Shown: piece after piece, positions 55,849-64,000 of the stretch | How positions within the stretch are numbered: the first letter of the stretch is position 1 | Layout of the letters: every line of letters begins with the position of its first letter | Assembly (NCBI GenBank): GCA_016705325.1 | Contig: JADIYJ010000027.1 | Span: 1-64,000, forward strand | Direction of reading: 5' to 3' | DNA from: Pseudomonadota bacterium | GTDB taxonomy: Bacteria > Pseudomonadota > Gammaproteobacteria > Steroidobacterales > Steroidobacteraceae | Length of the DNA: 64,000 bases | Translations under genes and position numbers: made by a program | Notes under the pieces: generated by a model | What the model was told of the DNA's origin: nothing | What the model saw: the letters and a program-made list of their open reading frames with translations, nothing else | The model's database searches: none

Positions 55849-56967
55849 ATGAGCACTGACCGGGACGTGCTGGTCTACGGGGCCAGCGGCTACACGGGCA
55901 AGCTGGTGGCGGAGTGCCTCGCCACCCGCGACATTCCTTTCTGCATGGCCGGCCGCGACGCCGCGCGCCTCGAAGCGGCTCGCGCAGTGGTCGAGCAGCG
56001 CGTCGGCCGATCCATCGATGCCAGCCTCGTCACTGCGGACAACACCGTCGAGTCGCTGCTGCCGCTGTTCCAGCGGGCGAAGGTGGTCATCAACGTCGCC
56101 GGGCCGTTCATGCAACTCGCCTGGCCGGTGGTGGAAACGGCGCTGCGAGCCGGCTGCCATTACATCGACACGACCGGCGAACAGGACTGGACGATCGCGG
56201 TCGCGGACAAGTTCGGCGCAGCGTTCGCCGAGAAGAAGCTGCTGCTGTGCCCGGCCACCTCGTACATGTGGACCGCCGGCGCGCTCGCGGCCGAGGTCGT
56301 GCTCGAGGATCCCGGCATCGACAGCCTCGACATCCTCTACCAGATCGACAACGGCCTGCCGTCGCAGGCCTCGACCAAGTCGTTCCTGCGCATGATCTGC
56401 AACGAGACCGGGCAGTTCTACCTGGAGCAGAACCAGTACCGGAACTGGCCGCTCGACGTGATGCACGACGTCTTCGTGCCCTATCGCGCGATGAAGATGG
56501 CTGCCCATCCCTGGGGCGGGGGCTGCGAGCCGGTGTGGTTCAAGGACGACCCGCGGGTGCGCAACTGCCGCGTGCTGACGCAGCTGGCCGATCACCTGCG
56601 AGGCGGCATCGTGCAGGCACTCGAGGCGTTCAAGCAGCAGGCGGCGCACCTCCCGTCGGATCAACGCGAGGCGTGGACCAACGCCGTCGGCGCGCAGATG
56701 ATGGATCACGAGCCGCCGAAAGACGACCTCGATGTGCAGCGCAGCGTCATCGTCTGCCATGGCCAGGGGCGGCAGGCCACGCGCAGCTTCTGCCTCAACG
56801 TGTCGGCGCCCTACAGCTGGACCGGCGACCTCTGCGCCGAAGCCGCGCAGCGGCTGCTGCGTGGCCAGCACCAGGCCGTGGGCTTCCAGTCGGCGGCGCG
56901 TGCCTTCGGTCATCGTGCGCTGATCGCCGAGTTCCATCGGCGCGGTTACTGCAACCTGCCGGAGTGA
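55849..56967 (+). CDS. Saccharopine-dehydrogenase-like oxidoreductase
   Basis: 372 residues with an N-terminal nucleotide-binding fold (DVLVYGASGYTGKLVAECL) and VVINVAGPFMQLAWPVVET with HYIDTTGE, typical of the saccharopine-dehydrogenase/trans-acting enoyl reductase group. Lysine metabolism is not implied; relatives in lipid pathways reduce enoyl or polyketide intermediates. The ATG at 55849 has GGGGGAG upstream. The thiolase gene follows after 10 bases. Confidence 0.82.
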   Translation: MSTDRDVLVYGASGYTGKLVAECLATRDIPFCMAGRDAARLEAARAVVEQRVGRSIDASLVTADNTVESLLPLFQRAKVVINVAGPFMQLAWPVVETALRAGCHYIDTTGEQDWTIAVADKFGAAFAEKKLLLCPATSYMWTAGALAAEVVLEDPGIDSLDILYQIDNGLPSQASTKSFLRMICNETGQFYLEQNQYRNWPLDVMHDVFVPYRAMKMAAHPWGGGCEPVWFKDDPRVRNCRVLTQLADHLRGGIVQALEAFKQQAAHLPSDQREAWTNAVGAQMMDHEPPKDDLDVQRSVIVCHGQGRQATRSFCLNVSAPYSWTGDLCAEAAQRLLRGQHQAVGFQSAARAFGHRALIAEFHRRGYCNLPE

Positions 56968-56977
56968 GGAAGCAACC

Positions 56978-58216
56978 ATGAAGATGGACGCGTACGTCGC
57001 CGGCGTGGGCATGACCCGCTTCGGCAATCACCTCACCACACGCCTCAAGGACCTCGCCGCCGAGGCGATTCGCGCCGCGCTGGCCGACGCCGGCCTGGGA
57101 CCCGACGACATCGAGGCCGCCTACATGGGCAACGCCGCGGCGGGCGTGCTGCAGGGCCAGGAGATGATCCGCGGCCAGGCGGTGCTGCGCAGCTTAGGGG
57201 TAGGCCGCATCCCGGTGATCAACGTCGAGAATGCCTGCGCCACCTCCAGCACGGCCTTTGCCCAGGGCGCGGCCATGGTCACGGCCGGCGCGCACGACGT
57301 CGCGCTGGTCTGCGGCTACGAGAAGCTGTTCAACGAGGACAAGCAGAAGAGCTTCCTCGCTTTCGACGGCGCCGTGGACACCGAGGACCCGAACGGCCTC
57401 ACCGGCGCGCTGCGCTCGCTCGCGGCCCAGGCCGGCGAGGACCCCGATGCGGAGCTGGGCGACAAGTCGCGCAGCGTGTTCGTCGACATCTACGCCTACA
57501 TGACCAAGGCGCACATGCGCCGCTACGGCACCACCCGCGAGCAGATCGCCGGCGTCACGGCGAAGAATTCGCGCAACGGCGCACTGAACCCGCGCGCGCA
57601 GTTCCAGAAGCCCATGACGGTGCCCGAGGTGCTGGCGGCGCGCGAAATCCTCTGGCCGCTGACGCTGCCGATGTGCTCGCCGATCGGCGACGGCGCGGCC
57701 GCACTGGTCCTGGTCAGCCGGCGCAAGGCGGCGGCGCTCGGCCTGTCGCATCGAGTGCGCGTGCTGTCCTCGGTCGTGGCTTCGGGCTACGACCACGCGC
57801 CCGACGAGGAGTCGCTCGGCGCGTACGCCTGCCGGCAGGCGTATGCGGCGGCCGGCCTCGGCCCGCAGGACCTGAGCTGCGCCGAGGTGCACGACGCCTC
57901 GGCTCCTTCCGAGCTGATTGCCTACGAGTACCTCGGCCTGTGCGGGCCGGGCGGTGGCGGTCGCCTGATCGACGAGGGCGTCACCGAGATCACGGGTCGG
58001 ACGCCGGTCAACGCCTCGGGCGGGCTGCTGCGCAAGGGTCACCCGATCGGCGCCACCGGCGCTGCGCAGATCGTCGAGTTGACCGAGCAGCTGCGCGGGC
58101 AGTGCGGTCCGCGCCAGGTCGCGAATGCGCGCATCGGCCTCGCCCACAACGGCGGCGGGCTCATCGGCAACGACGCGGCCGCGACGGTGGTCAGCATCCT
58201 GGCCCGGGAATCCTGA
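56978..58216 (+). CDS. Thiolase, SCP2/acetyl-CoA acetyltransferase type
   Basis: 412 residues. The acyl-accepting Cys is in VINVENACATSSTAFAQG. The catalytic His and further motifs are in EVHDASAPSELIAYEYLG, RKGHPIGATGAAQIVELT and GLAHNGGGLIGNDAA. This branch acts on branched or ring-bearing acyl-CoA in sterol and terpene pathways as well as on simple chains. It starts 10 bases after the preceding stop, and its own stop is followed after one base by the ligase start. Confidence 0.9.
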   Translation: MKMDAYVAGVGMTRFGNHLTTRLKDLAAEAIRAALADAGLGPDDIEAAYMGNAAAGVLQGQEMIRGQAVLRSLGVGRIPVINVENACATSSTAFAQGAAMVTAGAHDVALVCGYEKLFNEDKQKSFLAFDGAVDTEDPNGLTGALRSLAAQAGEDPDAELGDKSRSVFVDIYAYMTKAHMRRYGTTREQIAGVTAKNSRNGALNPRAQFQKPMTVPEVLAAREILWPLTLPMCSPIGDGAAALVLVSRRKAAALGLSHRVRVLSSVVASGYDHAPDEESLGAYACRQAYAAAGLGPQDLSCAEVHDASAPSELIAYEYLGLCGPGGGGRLIDEGVTEITGRTPVNASGGLLRKGHPIGATGAAQIVELTEQLRGQCGPRQVANARIGLAHNGGGLIGNDAAATVVSILARES

Positions 58217-58217
58217 G

Positions 58218-59804
58218 ATGAGCCTGCCCATCCTGGCCCACCTGGTTCGTGACAAGGCGTCCGAACCCGGTGACGCGACGATCCTGACGTTCGTCGATGT
58301 GGACCGGGACGGGCGCTACACCGAGGAGACGCGCAGTTACCGGATGCTGTGGTCGCACGGCCAGGCTCTCGCCCGCTGGCTCGCGAGTCGCGGCCTCGCG
58401 AAGGACGACCGCTTCGCCGTGATGATGGCCAACCATCCGGAGTTCGTGGACCTGATGGTGGCCTCGAGCATCCTCGGGACCGTCTTCGTGCCGATCGATC
58501 CTCGCAGCCGGGGCGACAAGCTTCGCTTCATGCTCGAGTTCGCCGGCTGCCGTGGCGTGTTCGCCGGGCCCGAAGCCTTGCCGGCGCTCGACGAGCTGTG
58601 GGGCGATGGCCGGTCGGGTGGCCGCTTTGTAGTCACCGTCGCACCCGTCGATGCGCAGTACGGACTCGACGACATCCCCGGGATCGTCGCGGCCCACGGC
58701 GCGGCCGTGGACCTGCCCATCGCCAGCACGGATCCGCGCGCACCGATGCAGGTGCTGTACACCTCGGGCACCACCGGCGACCCGAAGGCGATCGTCACCG
58801 ACCACGCCAAGCTGTTCGCGGGCGGCGCGCTCATGGCGCTGCTCGGCCTCACCGCGGCCGACCGGCCCTACACCGGATTGTCACTGACGCACGCCAACGC
58901 GCAGGTCATCTCGCTCGGCCTGATACTCGTCAACGGCCTGCCCGGCGTGATCAGCCGCCGCTTCACCAAGTCGCGCCTGTGGGACATCACGCGCCGCTAC
59001 GGTTGCACCCTGTTCAACCTGCTGGGCGGCATGACGACAGCGGTCTACGCCGAGCCGCATCGACCGGACGATGCCGGGAACCCGGTGCGACTGGTGCTCT
59101 CGGCGGGCATGCCCGCCGCGATCTGGGAAGACTTCTCGCGTCGTTTCGGCGTGCGCATCGTCGAGTTCTACGGCGCGGCCGAGGGCGGGCTCACCATCAA
59201 CCCCGGCAATGGCCCGATCGGCAGTTGCGGCCGGCCACTGCCCAACCTGCAACTCGCCATCCTCGACGAACAGGGCCAGCCGTGTGCGCCCGGCGTTGCG
59301 GGCGAGATCTGCTTCCGCAACGCCGACGGCAGCTGCCCGTCACTCGAGTACCTGCATGACCCCGCGGCAACCGAGCGCAAGCTCTCAGGCGGTTGGCTGC
59401 ACATGGGGGACGTCGGCCACGTCGACGCCGACGGGTGGCTGTTCTTCCACTACCGCAAGGGTGGCGGCATCCGCCGGAACGGCGACTTCGTGAATACCGC
59501 CATGGTCGAGAAGGCCCTCGCCGATCTCGACTGCGTCGACGACGTGTACGTCTATGGCGTGCCGCTGCCCGGCATGGCCGCGGGCGAGAAGGAAGTCGTG
59601 GCTGCGGTCGTGCCGGGCGACCTCGATCGTTTCGACCCCCGGGCGGTCTTCGACGCCTGCGCAGCGCGCCTCGACGCCAATGCCGTGCCGCGCTTCCTGC
59701 AGGTGCTGCCGGAGATTCCCAAGACCGCCTCGGAAAAGCCCCTCGAGCGGCTGATGCTCGAGGCCTTCGCCGTCTGCGCAGGCAACGTGCACGCCAGGAA
59801 CTGA
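58218..59804 (+). CDS. AMP-forming acyl-CoA synthetase
   Basis: 528 residues. The ATP-binding P-loop is LYTSGTTGDPKAIVTDH; then FYGAAEGGLTINPGN, GWLHMGDVGHVDADGWLFF and the hinge YRKGGGIRRNGDFVNT. The C-terminal catalytic lysine is expected in IPKTASEKPLERL. It activates a carboxylic acid, probably the first step of the pathway. It resembles crotonobetaine/carnitine-CoA-ligase-type enzymes. It follows the thiolase by one base. Confidence 0.9.
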   Translation: MSLPILAHLVRDKASEPGDATILTFVDVDRDGRYTEETRSYRMLWSHGQALARWLASRGLAKDDRFAVMMANHPEFVDLMVASSILGTVFVPIDPRSRGDKLRFMLEFAGCRGVFAGPEALPALDELWGDGRSGGRFVVTVAPVDAQYGLDDIPGIVAAHGAAVDLPIASTDPRAPMQVLYTSGTTGDPKAIVTDHAKLFAGGALMALLGLTAADRPYTGLSLTHANAQVISLGLILVNGLPGVISRRFTKSRLWDITRRYGCTLFNLLGGMTTAVYAEPHRPDDAGNPVRLVLSAGMPAAIWEDFSRRFGVRIVEFYGAAEGGLTINPGNGPIGSCGRPLPNLQLAILDEQGQPCAPGVAGEICFRNADGSCPSLEYLHDPAATERKLSGGWLHMGDVGHVDADGWLFFHYRKGGGIRRNGDFVNTAMVEKALADLDCVDDVYVYGVPLPGMAAGEKEVVAAVVPGDLDRFDPRAVFDACAARLDANAVPRFLQVLPEIPKTASEKPLERLMLEAFAVCAGNVHARN

Positions 59805-59805
59805 C

Positions 59806-60615
59806 ATGCACTCGCTGAAGAACAACGTCGTCGTGCTGACCGGCGCCGGCTCCGGAATCGGCCGCGCGCTCGCCCTGCAGCTCGCGGCGCGCGGCGCAAA
59901 GCTCGCGCTCTCGGACATCGACGCAGCGGCGCTGAAGGAGACTTCGTCACTGTTGCCTCACCGGTGCGAGGCGCGCCTCTATGAACTCGACGTGTCTCGG
60001 CGCGAGGCGGTCTTCGCGCACGCCGAGCAGGTGCGCAGTGACTTCGGCAGCGTGGACGTCGTCGTCAACAATGCCGGCGTCACCATCATCGGCACCGTCG
60101 AGCACCTCACGATCGAGGAGATCGAGTGGCAGCTCGGCATCAACCTCTGGGGCGTGATCTACGGCACCAAGGCCTTCCTGCCGATGCTGCTCGAGCAGCG
60201 CCGCGGCTGCATCGTCAACATCTCGAGCATCTTCGGCCTGATCGCCTACCCCGGGCAATCGGCCTACAACATCTCGAAGTTCGGCGTGCGCGCCCTGACC
60301 GAGTGCCTGTGGGCAGAACTCGAGGGCACCGGTGTGCGCGCGCTGTCCGTGCACCCCGGCGGTATCCGCACCGCGATCGGCAAGATCGCGCGACTTGCCG
60401 CCGCGGCGAACGAAGTCGAGCGCAAGCTCGCGGCAGACAGCTTCGAGGTGCTGCTGACGACGCCGGCAGATGATTGCGCCGCTGCCATCGTCGACGGCAT
60501 CGAGCGCGGTAAGCGTCGCGTGCTGGTGGGCAACCGGTCTTTCACTGCCTGGTGGCTGCCGCGGCTGTTTCCCAATTCGTACACCGCCATCGTGCGTCGG
60601 CTCACGACGCGCTGA
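59806..60615 (+). CDS. Short-chain dehydrogenase/reductase
   Basis: 269 residues, classical SDR. Cofactor motif VVLTGAGSGIGRALALQL with Asp in LALSDIDAAAL pointing to NAD(H); NNAG in VVVNNAGVTIIG; catalytic Ser in IVNISSIFGLI; YxxxK as YNISK in QSAYNISKFGVRALTE. It follows the ligase stop after one base. In the operon it could oxidise a 3-hydroxyacyl or a ring hydroxyl. Confidence 0.9.
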   Translation: MHSLKNNVVVLTGAGSGIGRALALQLAARGAKLALSDIDAAALKETSSLLPHRCEARLYELDVSRREAVFAHAEQVRSDFGSVDVVVNNAGVTIIGTVEHLTIEEIEWQLGINLWGVIYGTKAFLPMLLEQRRGCIVNISSIFGLIAYPGQSAYNISKFGVRALTECLWAELEGTGVRALSVHPGGIRTAIGKIARLAAAANEVERKLAADSFEVLLTTPADDCAAAIVDGIERGKRRVLVGNRSFTAWWLPRLFPNSYTAIVRRLTTR

Positions 60616-60634
60616 CTTCAACGGAGCAAGGCTC

Positions 60635-61894
60635 ATGCAAACCGATTTCGTCGAACTCCCGCTGACCGGCCTCGAGGAACCGCTGTCCGAGGTCGAGCTC
60701 GCCGTGCAGGACAACGCGCATCGCTTCGCCGCGGAAGTCATGCGGCCGCTGGCGGCAACGCTGGACCGCATGACGCCCGAGGAGGTCATCGCGCCGGAAT
60801 CGCCGCTGTGGCAGGTGCTGCAGAAGGCGGAGGGCCTTGGGCTGTCGGTGCTGCAGATGGCCGAGTTGCCGCCGCTGGAGCGCGCACGGTTGTTCGCCAT
60901 TGCCACCGAAGAACTGGCCTGGGGTGACGGCGGGCTCGCCGGCGCGCTGCTCGTGAATCACTTTCCGGTGATGTACTCGTTGCTGGCCGGCAACCTCGAG
61001 ATGGCGCGCTACTGCGAGGGCAAGCTCGGTTGCTGGGCGATCACCGAACCGGACCACGGCTCCGACACGCTGCACCCGGATGTCGAAATCGGAGCACCGG
61101 GCAAGCCCTACGGGCAGCCCAACTGCTCCGCGCGCATCGTCGGCGACAAGGTCGTCGTCAACGGCCAGAAGTCGGCCTGGGTCTCAGGCGCGATGACGGC
61201 GCAGGTGTGCGCGCTGTTCTGTCATCATGTCGATGAGCAGGGACGCACCGGTCCCGGCGTGGCCGTGATCGTGCCGCTCGACCTGCCCGGCGTCACGCGC
61301 GGCAAGCCACTCGACAAGATCGGATTCCGCGCGATGAACCAGGGCGAACTGTACTTCGACAACGTCGAGGTACCGCTGGCGCACCTGCTCGCCGGGCCGG
61401 AGACCTACCACGAGCTCGCGTACCGCATGCTGTGCGAGGCGAATCCGCACGTCGCCGTGTGCGCGGTCGGCGTCGCGCGTGCGGCGCTCGAACACGCCGT
61501 CGCCTATGCCCACGAGCGCCGCCAGGGCGGACAGGCGATCATCCTGCACCAGCACGTGCGCTACCGGCTGTTCGAGATGTTCCGCAAGGTCGAGGCGGCG
61601 CGCGCCCTGGCCCGCCGCGCGATCACCTACAACGCGACCGCACCGCGCCCGGCCATCATCGCCTCGACCGCCGCCAAGGTGACGGCCACGCAGACAGCTT
61701 TCGAAGTCGCGTCCGAAGCCATGCAGCTGTTCGGAGGCAACGGCGTGACGCGTGCATACCCGCTGGAGAAGCTGCTGCGGGACGCGCGGGCGAGCATGAT
61801 CGCCGACGGCGCCAACGAGATGCTGGCAATCCGCGGCGCCGGCAGCCTCATCGATCCTTCGCGGCTGCGCCAGTCTGCGACAGGCGGCGACTGA
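60635..61894 (+). CDS. Acyl-CoA dehydrogenase
   Basis: 419 residues. WAITEPDHGSDTLHPDV and NGQKSAWVSGAMTAQV form the FAD region and QLFGGNGVTRAYPLEKLL the C-terminal motif. The usual catalytic Glu position (EGTNE in many) reads MIADGANEMLAIRG here, with Asp-Gly-Ala in place of Glu-Gly-Thr; the base may lie elsewhere, as in the isovaleryl/long-chain type. It follows the SDR by 19 bases and is the last gene of the island operon. Confidence 0.88.
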   Translation: MQTDFVELPLTGLEEPLSEVELAVQDNAHRFAAEVMRPLAATLDRMTPEEVIAPESPLWQVLQKAEGLGLSVLQMAELPPLERARLFAIATEELAWGDGGLAGALLVNHFPVMYSLLAGNLEMARYCEGKLGCWAITEPDHGSDTLHPDVEIGAPGKPYGQPNCSARIVGDKVVVNGQKSAWVSGAMTAQVCALFCHHVDEQGRTGPGVAVIVPLDLPGVTRGKPLDKIGFRAMNQGELYFDNVEVPLAHLLAGPETYHELAYRMLCEANPHVAVCAVGVARAALEHAVAYAHERRQGGQAIILHQHVRYRLFEMFRKVEAARALARRAITYNATAPRPAIIASTAAKVTATQTAFEVASEAMQLFGGNGVTRAYPLEKLLRDARASMIADGANEMLAIRGAGSLIDPSRLRQSATGGD

Positions 61895-61950
61895 CCGCCG
61901 GGCGTGCGGTCGCCGATTCGGCCGGGCTCGAAGACCAGGGACTGGCCGGC

Positions 61951-61975
61951 GCGGGTGATGGGAATCGAACCCACG
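61951..61975 (-). repeat. tRNA-Gly 3' fragment, right copy of a direct repeat (possible att site)
   Basis: Identical over 25 bases to 53016-53040, including ATGGGAATCGAACCC. Here the terminal TCCA is lost, and the rest of the tRNA is absent on the other side, where the KefB stop codon lies seven bases away. Confidence 0.7.
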
Positions 61976-61981
61976 GGCTCG

Positions 61982-63951
61982 TCAGCGGCCGACAAGCGCG
62001 TCCTCGTTGAGCCACACATCCGCATCCCGCCCAAACAGCACGAGGACGTCACCGGATTCGAGACGGGTGCCGGACGGTGGATCGAGCTGGCGCTCCCCCT
62101 TGCGTACCAACGCGGTGACGATCACTCCCCGCAGGTCGAGCTCACCGATGCTCTTGCCGACAGCGCGACTCCGCTCGGTCAGTACCACTGGATGAACGCG
62201 CTCCGCGGCGGCTTCCGTCCCGTCTGCCGTTGGCCCGTCGCCGCGAACGAACTCCCTGAGCATCTGGTACCGGCCGGTACGTTGCGCCTGGATGCGCCGC
62301 ACGACGCGCGCCAGTGGCACGTCGAGCAGCAGCAATACGTGCGCGGTGATCATCAGCGCGGCTTCGAGCGTCTCGGGCACGACTTCGACTGCGCCGGCCG
62401 CCCGCAGCTCGTCGACCTGCGACTCGTCGGTCGCACGCACCATGACCGGCAGACCGGGCCGCAAGTTGCGTACCGCGTCGAGGACGGCAAACGCCGCGGC
62501 AAGGTCATGATGGCTGATGACCAGTAGCCGGGCATTACCGATGCCCACCGACTCCAGCACGGCGGGTTCCGTGGCGTCGCCGTAATACACGGGCTCTCCG
62601 GCGAGGTGCGCCTCTCGTACCCTGGAAGCATCGAGATCCAGCGCAACATGGCGAATCCCCTCTTCCTCCAGGAAATTCGCGATGCTCTGGCCAATGCGCC
62701 CGTAGCCGCAGATGATGAGGTGTCCCGTGAGCCCGGCAGTGATACGAGACGCCGTCGCGGGGGTGGCTCATTGCTGCGTTGGTCGTCTACCGGCACGAGC
62801 CACGTCGCGATGGCACGGTTGTGACGGATCAGGAACGGTGCCAGGACGATGGAGAGCAGCACGGAAGCGAGAGCGACCTGGCCCGTCATGTCAGAAAGCG
62901 CCCCGGCAGACAGCGCGATCGCCAGCAACGCAAAGCCGAACTCGCCCCCGACCGCCAGCACCAACCCGGTCCGCCATGCGGTGGCCATCTCGATGCCCGT
63001 CGCGCGCACCAGGCCCGCGACCAGCACGATCTTCACGACGAGCAGGACCAGCGCGCCGACCAGGACCTCGAGCCAGATGCCCGGCAACGCACGCAGGTCG
63101 ATCAGCATGCCGATCCCGATGAAAAAGAGCCCCAGCAGCACGTCGCGGAACGGGCGGATGGCGGCGTCCACCTGATGCCGGAACTCCGTTTCGCCGAGCA
63201 TCATTCCCGCGAGAAAGGCGCCGAATGCCATCGAAAGACCGAGTTGAAGCGTCGTCCAGCCCGCCGCCAGCGACACCAGCAGGACCGTCAAGGTGAACAG
63301 CTCCGCGGAGCGGTTCCCGGCGACGGCGTGGAACAGCGGCCGCAGGATCCAGCGCCCGACCAGGAAGACGATCCCGAACGCGAGCACCGCCTTCGCGAGC
63401 GCCCATGCCATCGTCGAACCGATGAGCCCGGCCGCGGCGACGCCGAGCGCCGGAATCACGATCACGAACGGGACCGTGGTGACGTCCTGGAAAACAGACA
63501 TCGCCACACCGAGTCTCCCGTGCCGCGAGTGCTCCTCCCCGATCTCTGCAAGCTGGCGGTTGATCACCGTCGTGGACGACTGGGCGAACACGGCACCGAC
63601 GACGAATGCCGCGACAGGCGGCAGCCCGATGGCCCATGCTCCGAGCGCGACCAAGGCCGTCGTCAGCACCACCTGCCCGGTTCCGAGCACGAAGATCTGG
63701 TTGCGCAGTGCACGGATCTGCGGCAACGAGTAACTCAGGCCGATCGTGAACAGCAGGAAGACGATGCCGAACTCGGCGATGAGACGCAGCTGGTGGCCCT
63801 CGATCACCGGGCCCGGCGTATACGGCCCGAGCACGACCCCCACCAGCAGGTAGCCGAGCGTCGAGGGAATGCGCAGTTTCTGGAATACCGCGACGACCAG
63901 CACCGCGGCCAACAGCAGGATCAGCAGTTGTACGATCGGTTGTTCGACCAC
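61982..63951 (-). CDS. KefB-type monovalent cation:proton antiporter, one frameshift
   Basis: About 655 residues. The N-terminal CPA2 domain has 11-13 helices (LGYLLVGVVLGPYTPGPVI, LLFTIGLSYSLPQIRAL, VFAQSSTTVINRQLAEIGE, SVFQDVTTVPFVIVI). The cytosolic part has TrkA-N (GHLIICGYGRIGQSIANF, VREAHLAGEPVYYGDA) and TrkA-C (ERSRAVGKSIGELDLRGV) domains. One frame change is needed in the linker, near 62745-62765, at a run of five G. It exchanges K+ or Na+ for H+ across the inner membrane. The start is the ATG at 63951, and the stop lies beside the tRNA fragment. Confidence 0.85.
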
Positions 63952-64000
63952 GGTCCCTGCTTCCGAAGTACCTGCGCAGATGATAGCGGAAAACTCAAAT

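Noticed and set aside
53041..61950. Integrase or transposase inside the proposed island
   Set aside because: No recombinase motif seen in any frame, so mobility rests only on the flanking tRNA fragments.
61951..62030. Complete tRNA-Gly gene at the right repeat
   Set aside because: Same: the 5' half is absent and KefB coding sequence follows within seven bases.

Overview
The window is high-GC, gene-dense DNA from a proteobacterium, most likely a gammaproteobacterium near the Xanthomonadales, Nevskiales or Steroidobacterales. The support is a phenylalanine hydroxylase, a DUF349 protein, P1 peptidase, DUF885 and DUF1254 proteins, acyl-CoA dehydrogenases, and tRNA-Gly fragments whose T-arm and acceptor look like those of that group. 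No ribosomal or other phylogenetic marker is present, so the placement is inference. Reading frames are often broken between 1 and 33 kb and only rarely after that. Several breaks can be explained by one- or two-base errors, so most split genes are reported as single genes with frameshifts. Some also lack internal segments.

Layout. 0-6.3 kb: damaged housekeeping and accessory genes (DUF3313 and membrane-protein fragments, phhA, a phospholipase-D-like lipoprotein, a HAD fragment, a shortened TerC, a DUF3604 protein). 6.4-11 kb: an MscS channel, then an SHP-like cytochrome (DUF1924), a diheme cytochrome, cytochrome b561 and a QseBC-like two-component system. 11-23.5 kb: a Sel1/ankyrin protein and a membrane-anchored FAD/4Fe-4S oxidoreductase on the minus strand, divergent from an operon of TPR protein, b-type membrane protein, a 17-heme cytochrome, a 42-heme tandem-repeat cytochrome, a SPOR/TPR/beta-barrel protein and a lipoprotein. 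Together these look like a route for electrons from the cytoplasm through quinone or b-heme and periplasmic hemes to the outer membrane. This is the most interesting system in the window.

23.5-27 kb: a dimethylargininase-like hydrolase, a GFA protein and an ars operon (arsR, arsC, acr3). 27-44 kb: an orphan XRE regulator, lipase, quinone oxidoreductase, acyl-CoA dehydrogenase, DUF885, serine hydrolase, P1 peptidase, a desaturase/LpxD-like/ThDP-enzyme gene string, an EamA transporter and a DUF349 protein. 44-53 kb is patchy: a broken MazF toxin, a Crp/Fnr regulator and sulfatase, a broken ParE pair, gdhA, two DUF1254 genes (one truncated), a LysR remnant and an intact HigBA module.

53.0-62.0 kb: two identical 25-bp fragments of the 3' end of a tRNA-Gly gene, in the same orientation, bracket an AraC regulator and a seven-gene operon (small membrane protein, NmrA, saccharopine-dehydrogenase-like, thiolase, acyl-CoA ligase, SDR, acyl-CoA dehydrogenase). 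This looks like a catabolic island, although no integrase is seen. The window ends with a KefB-type antiporter.
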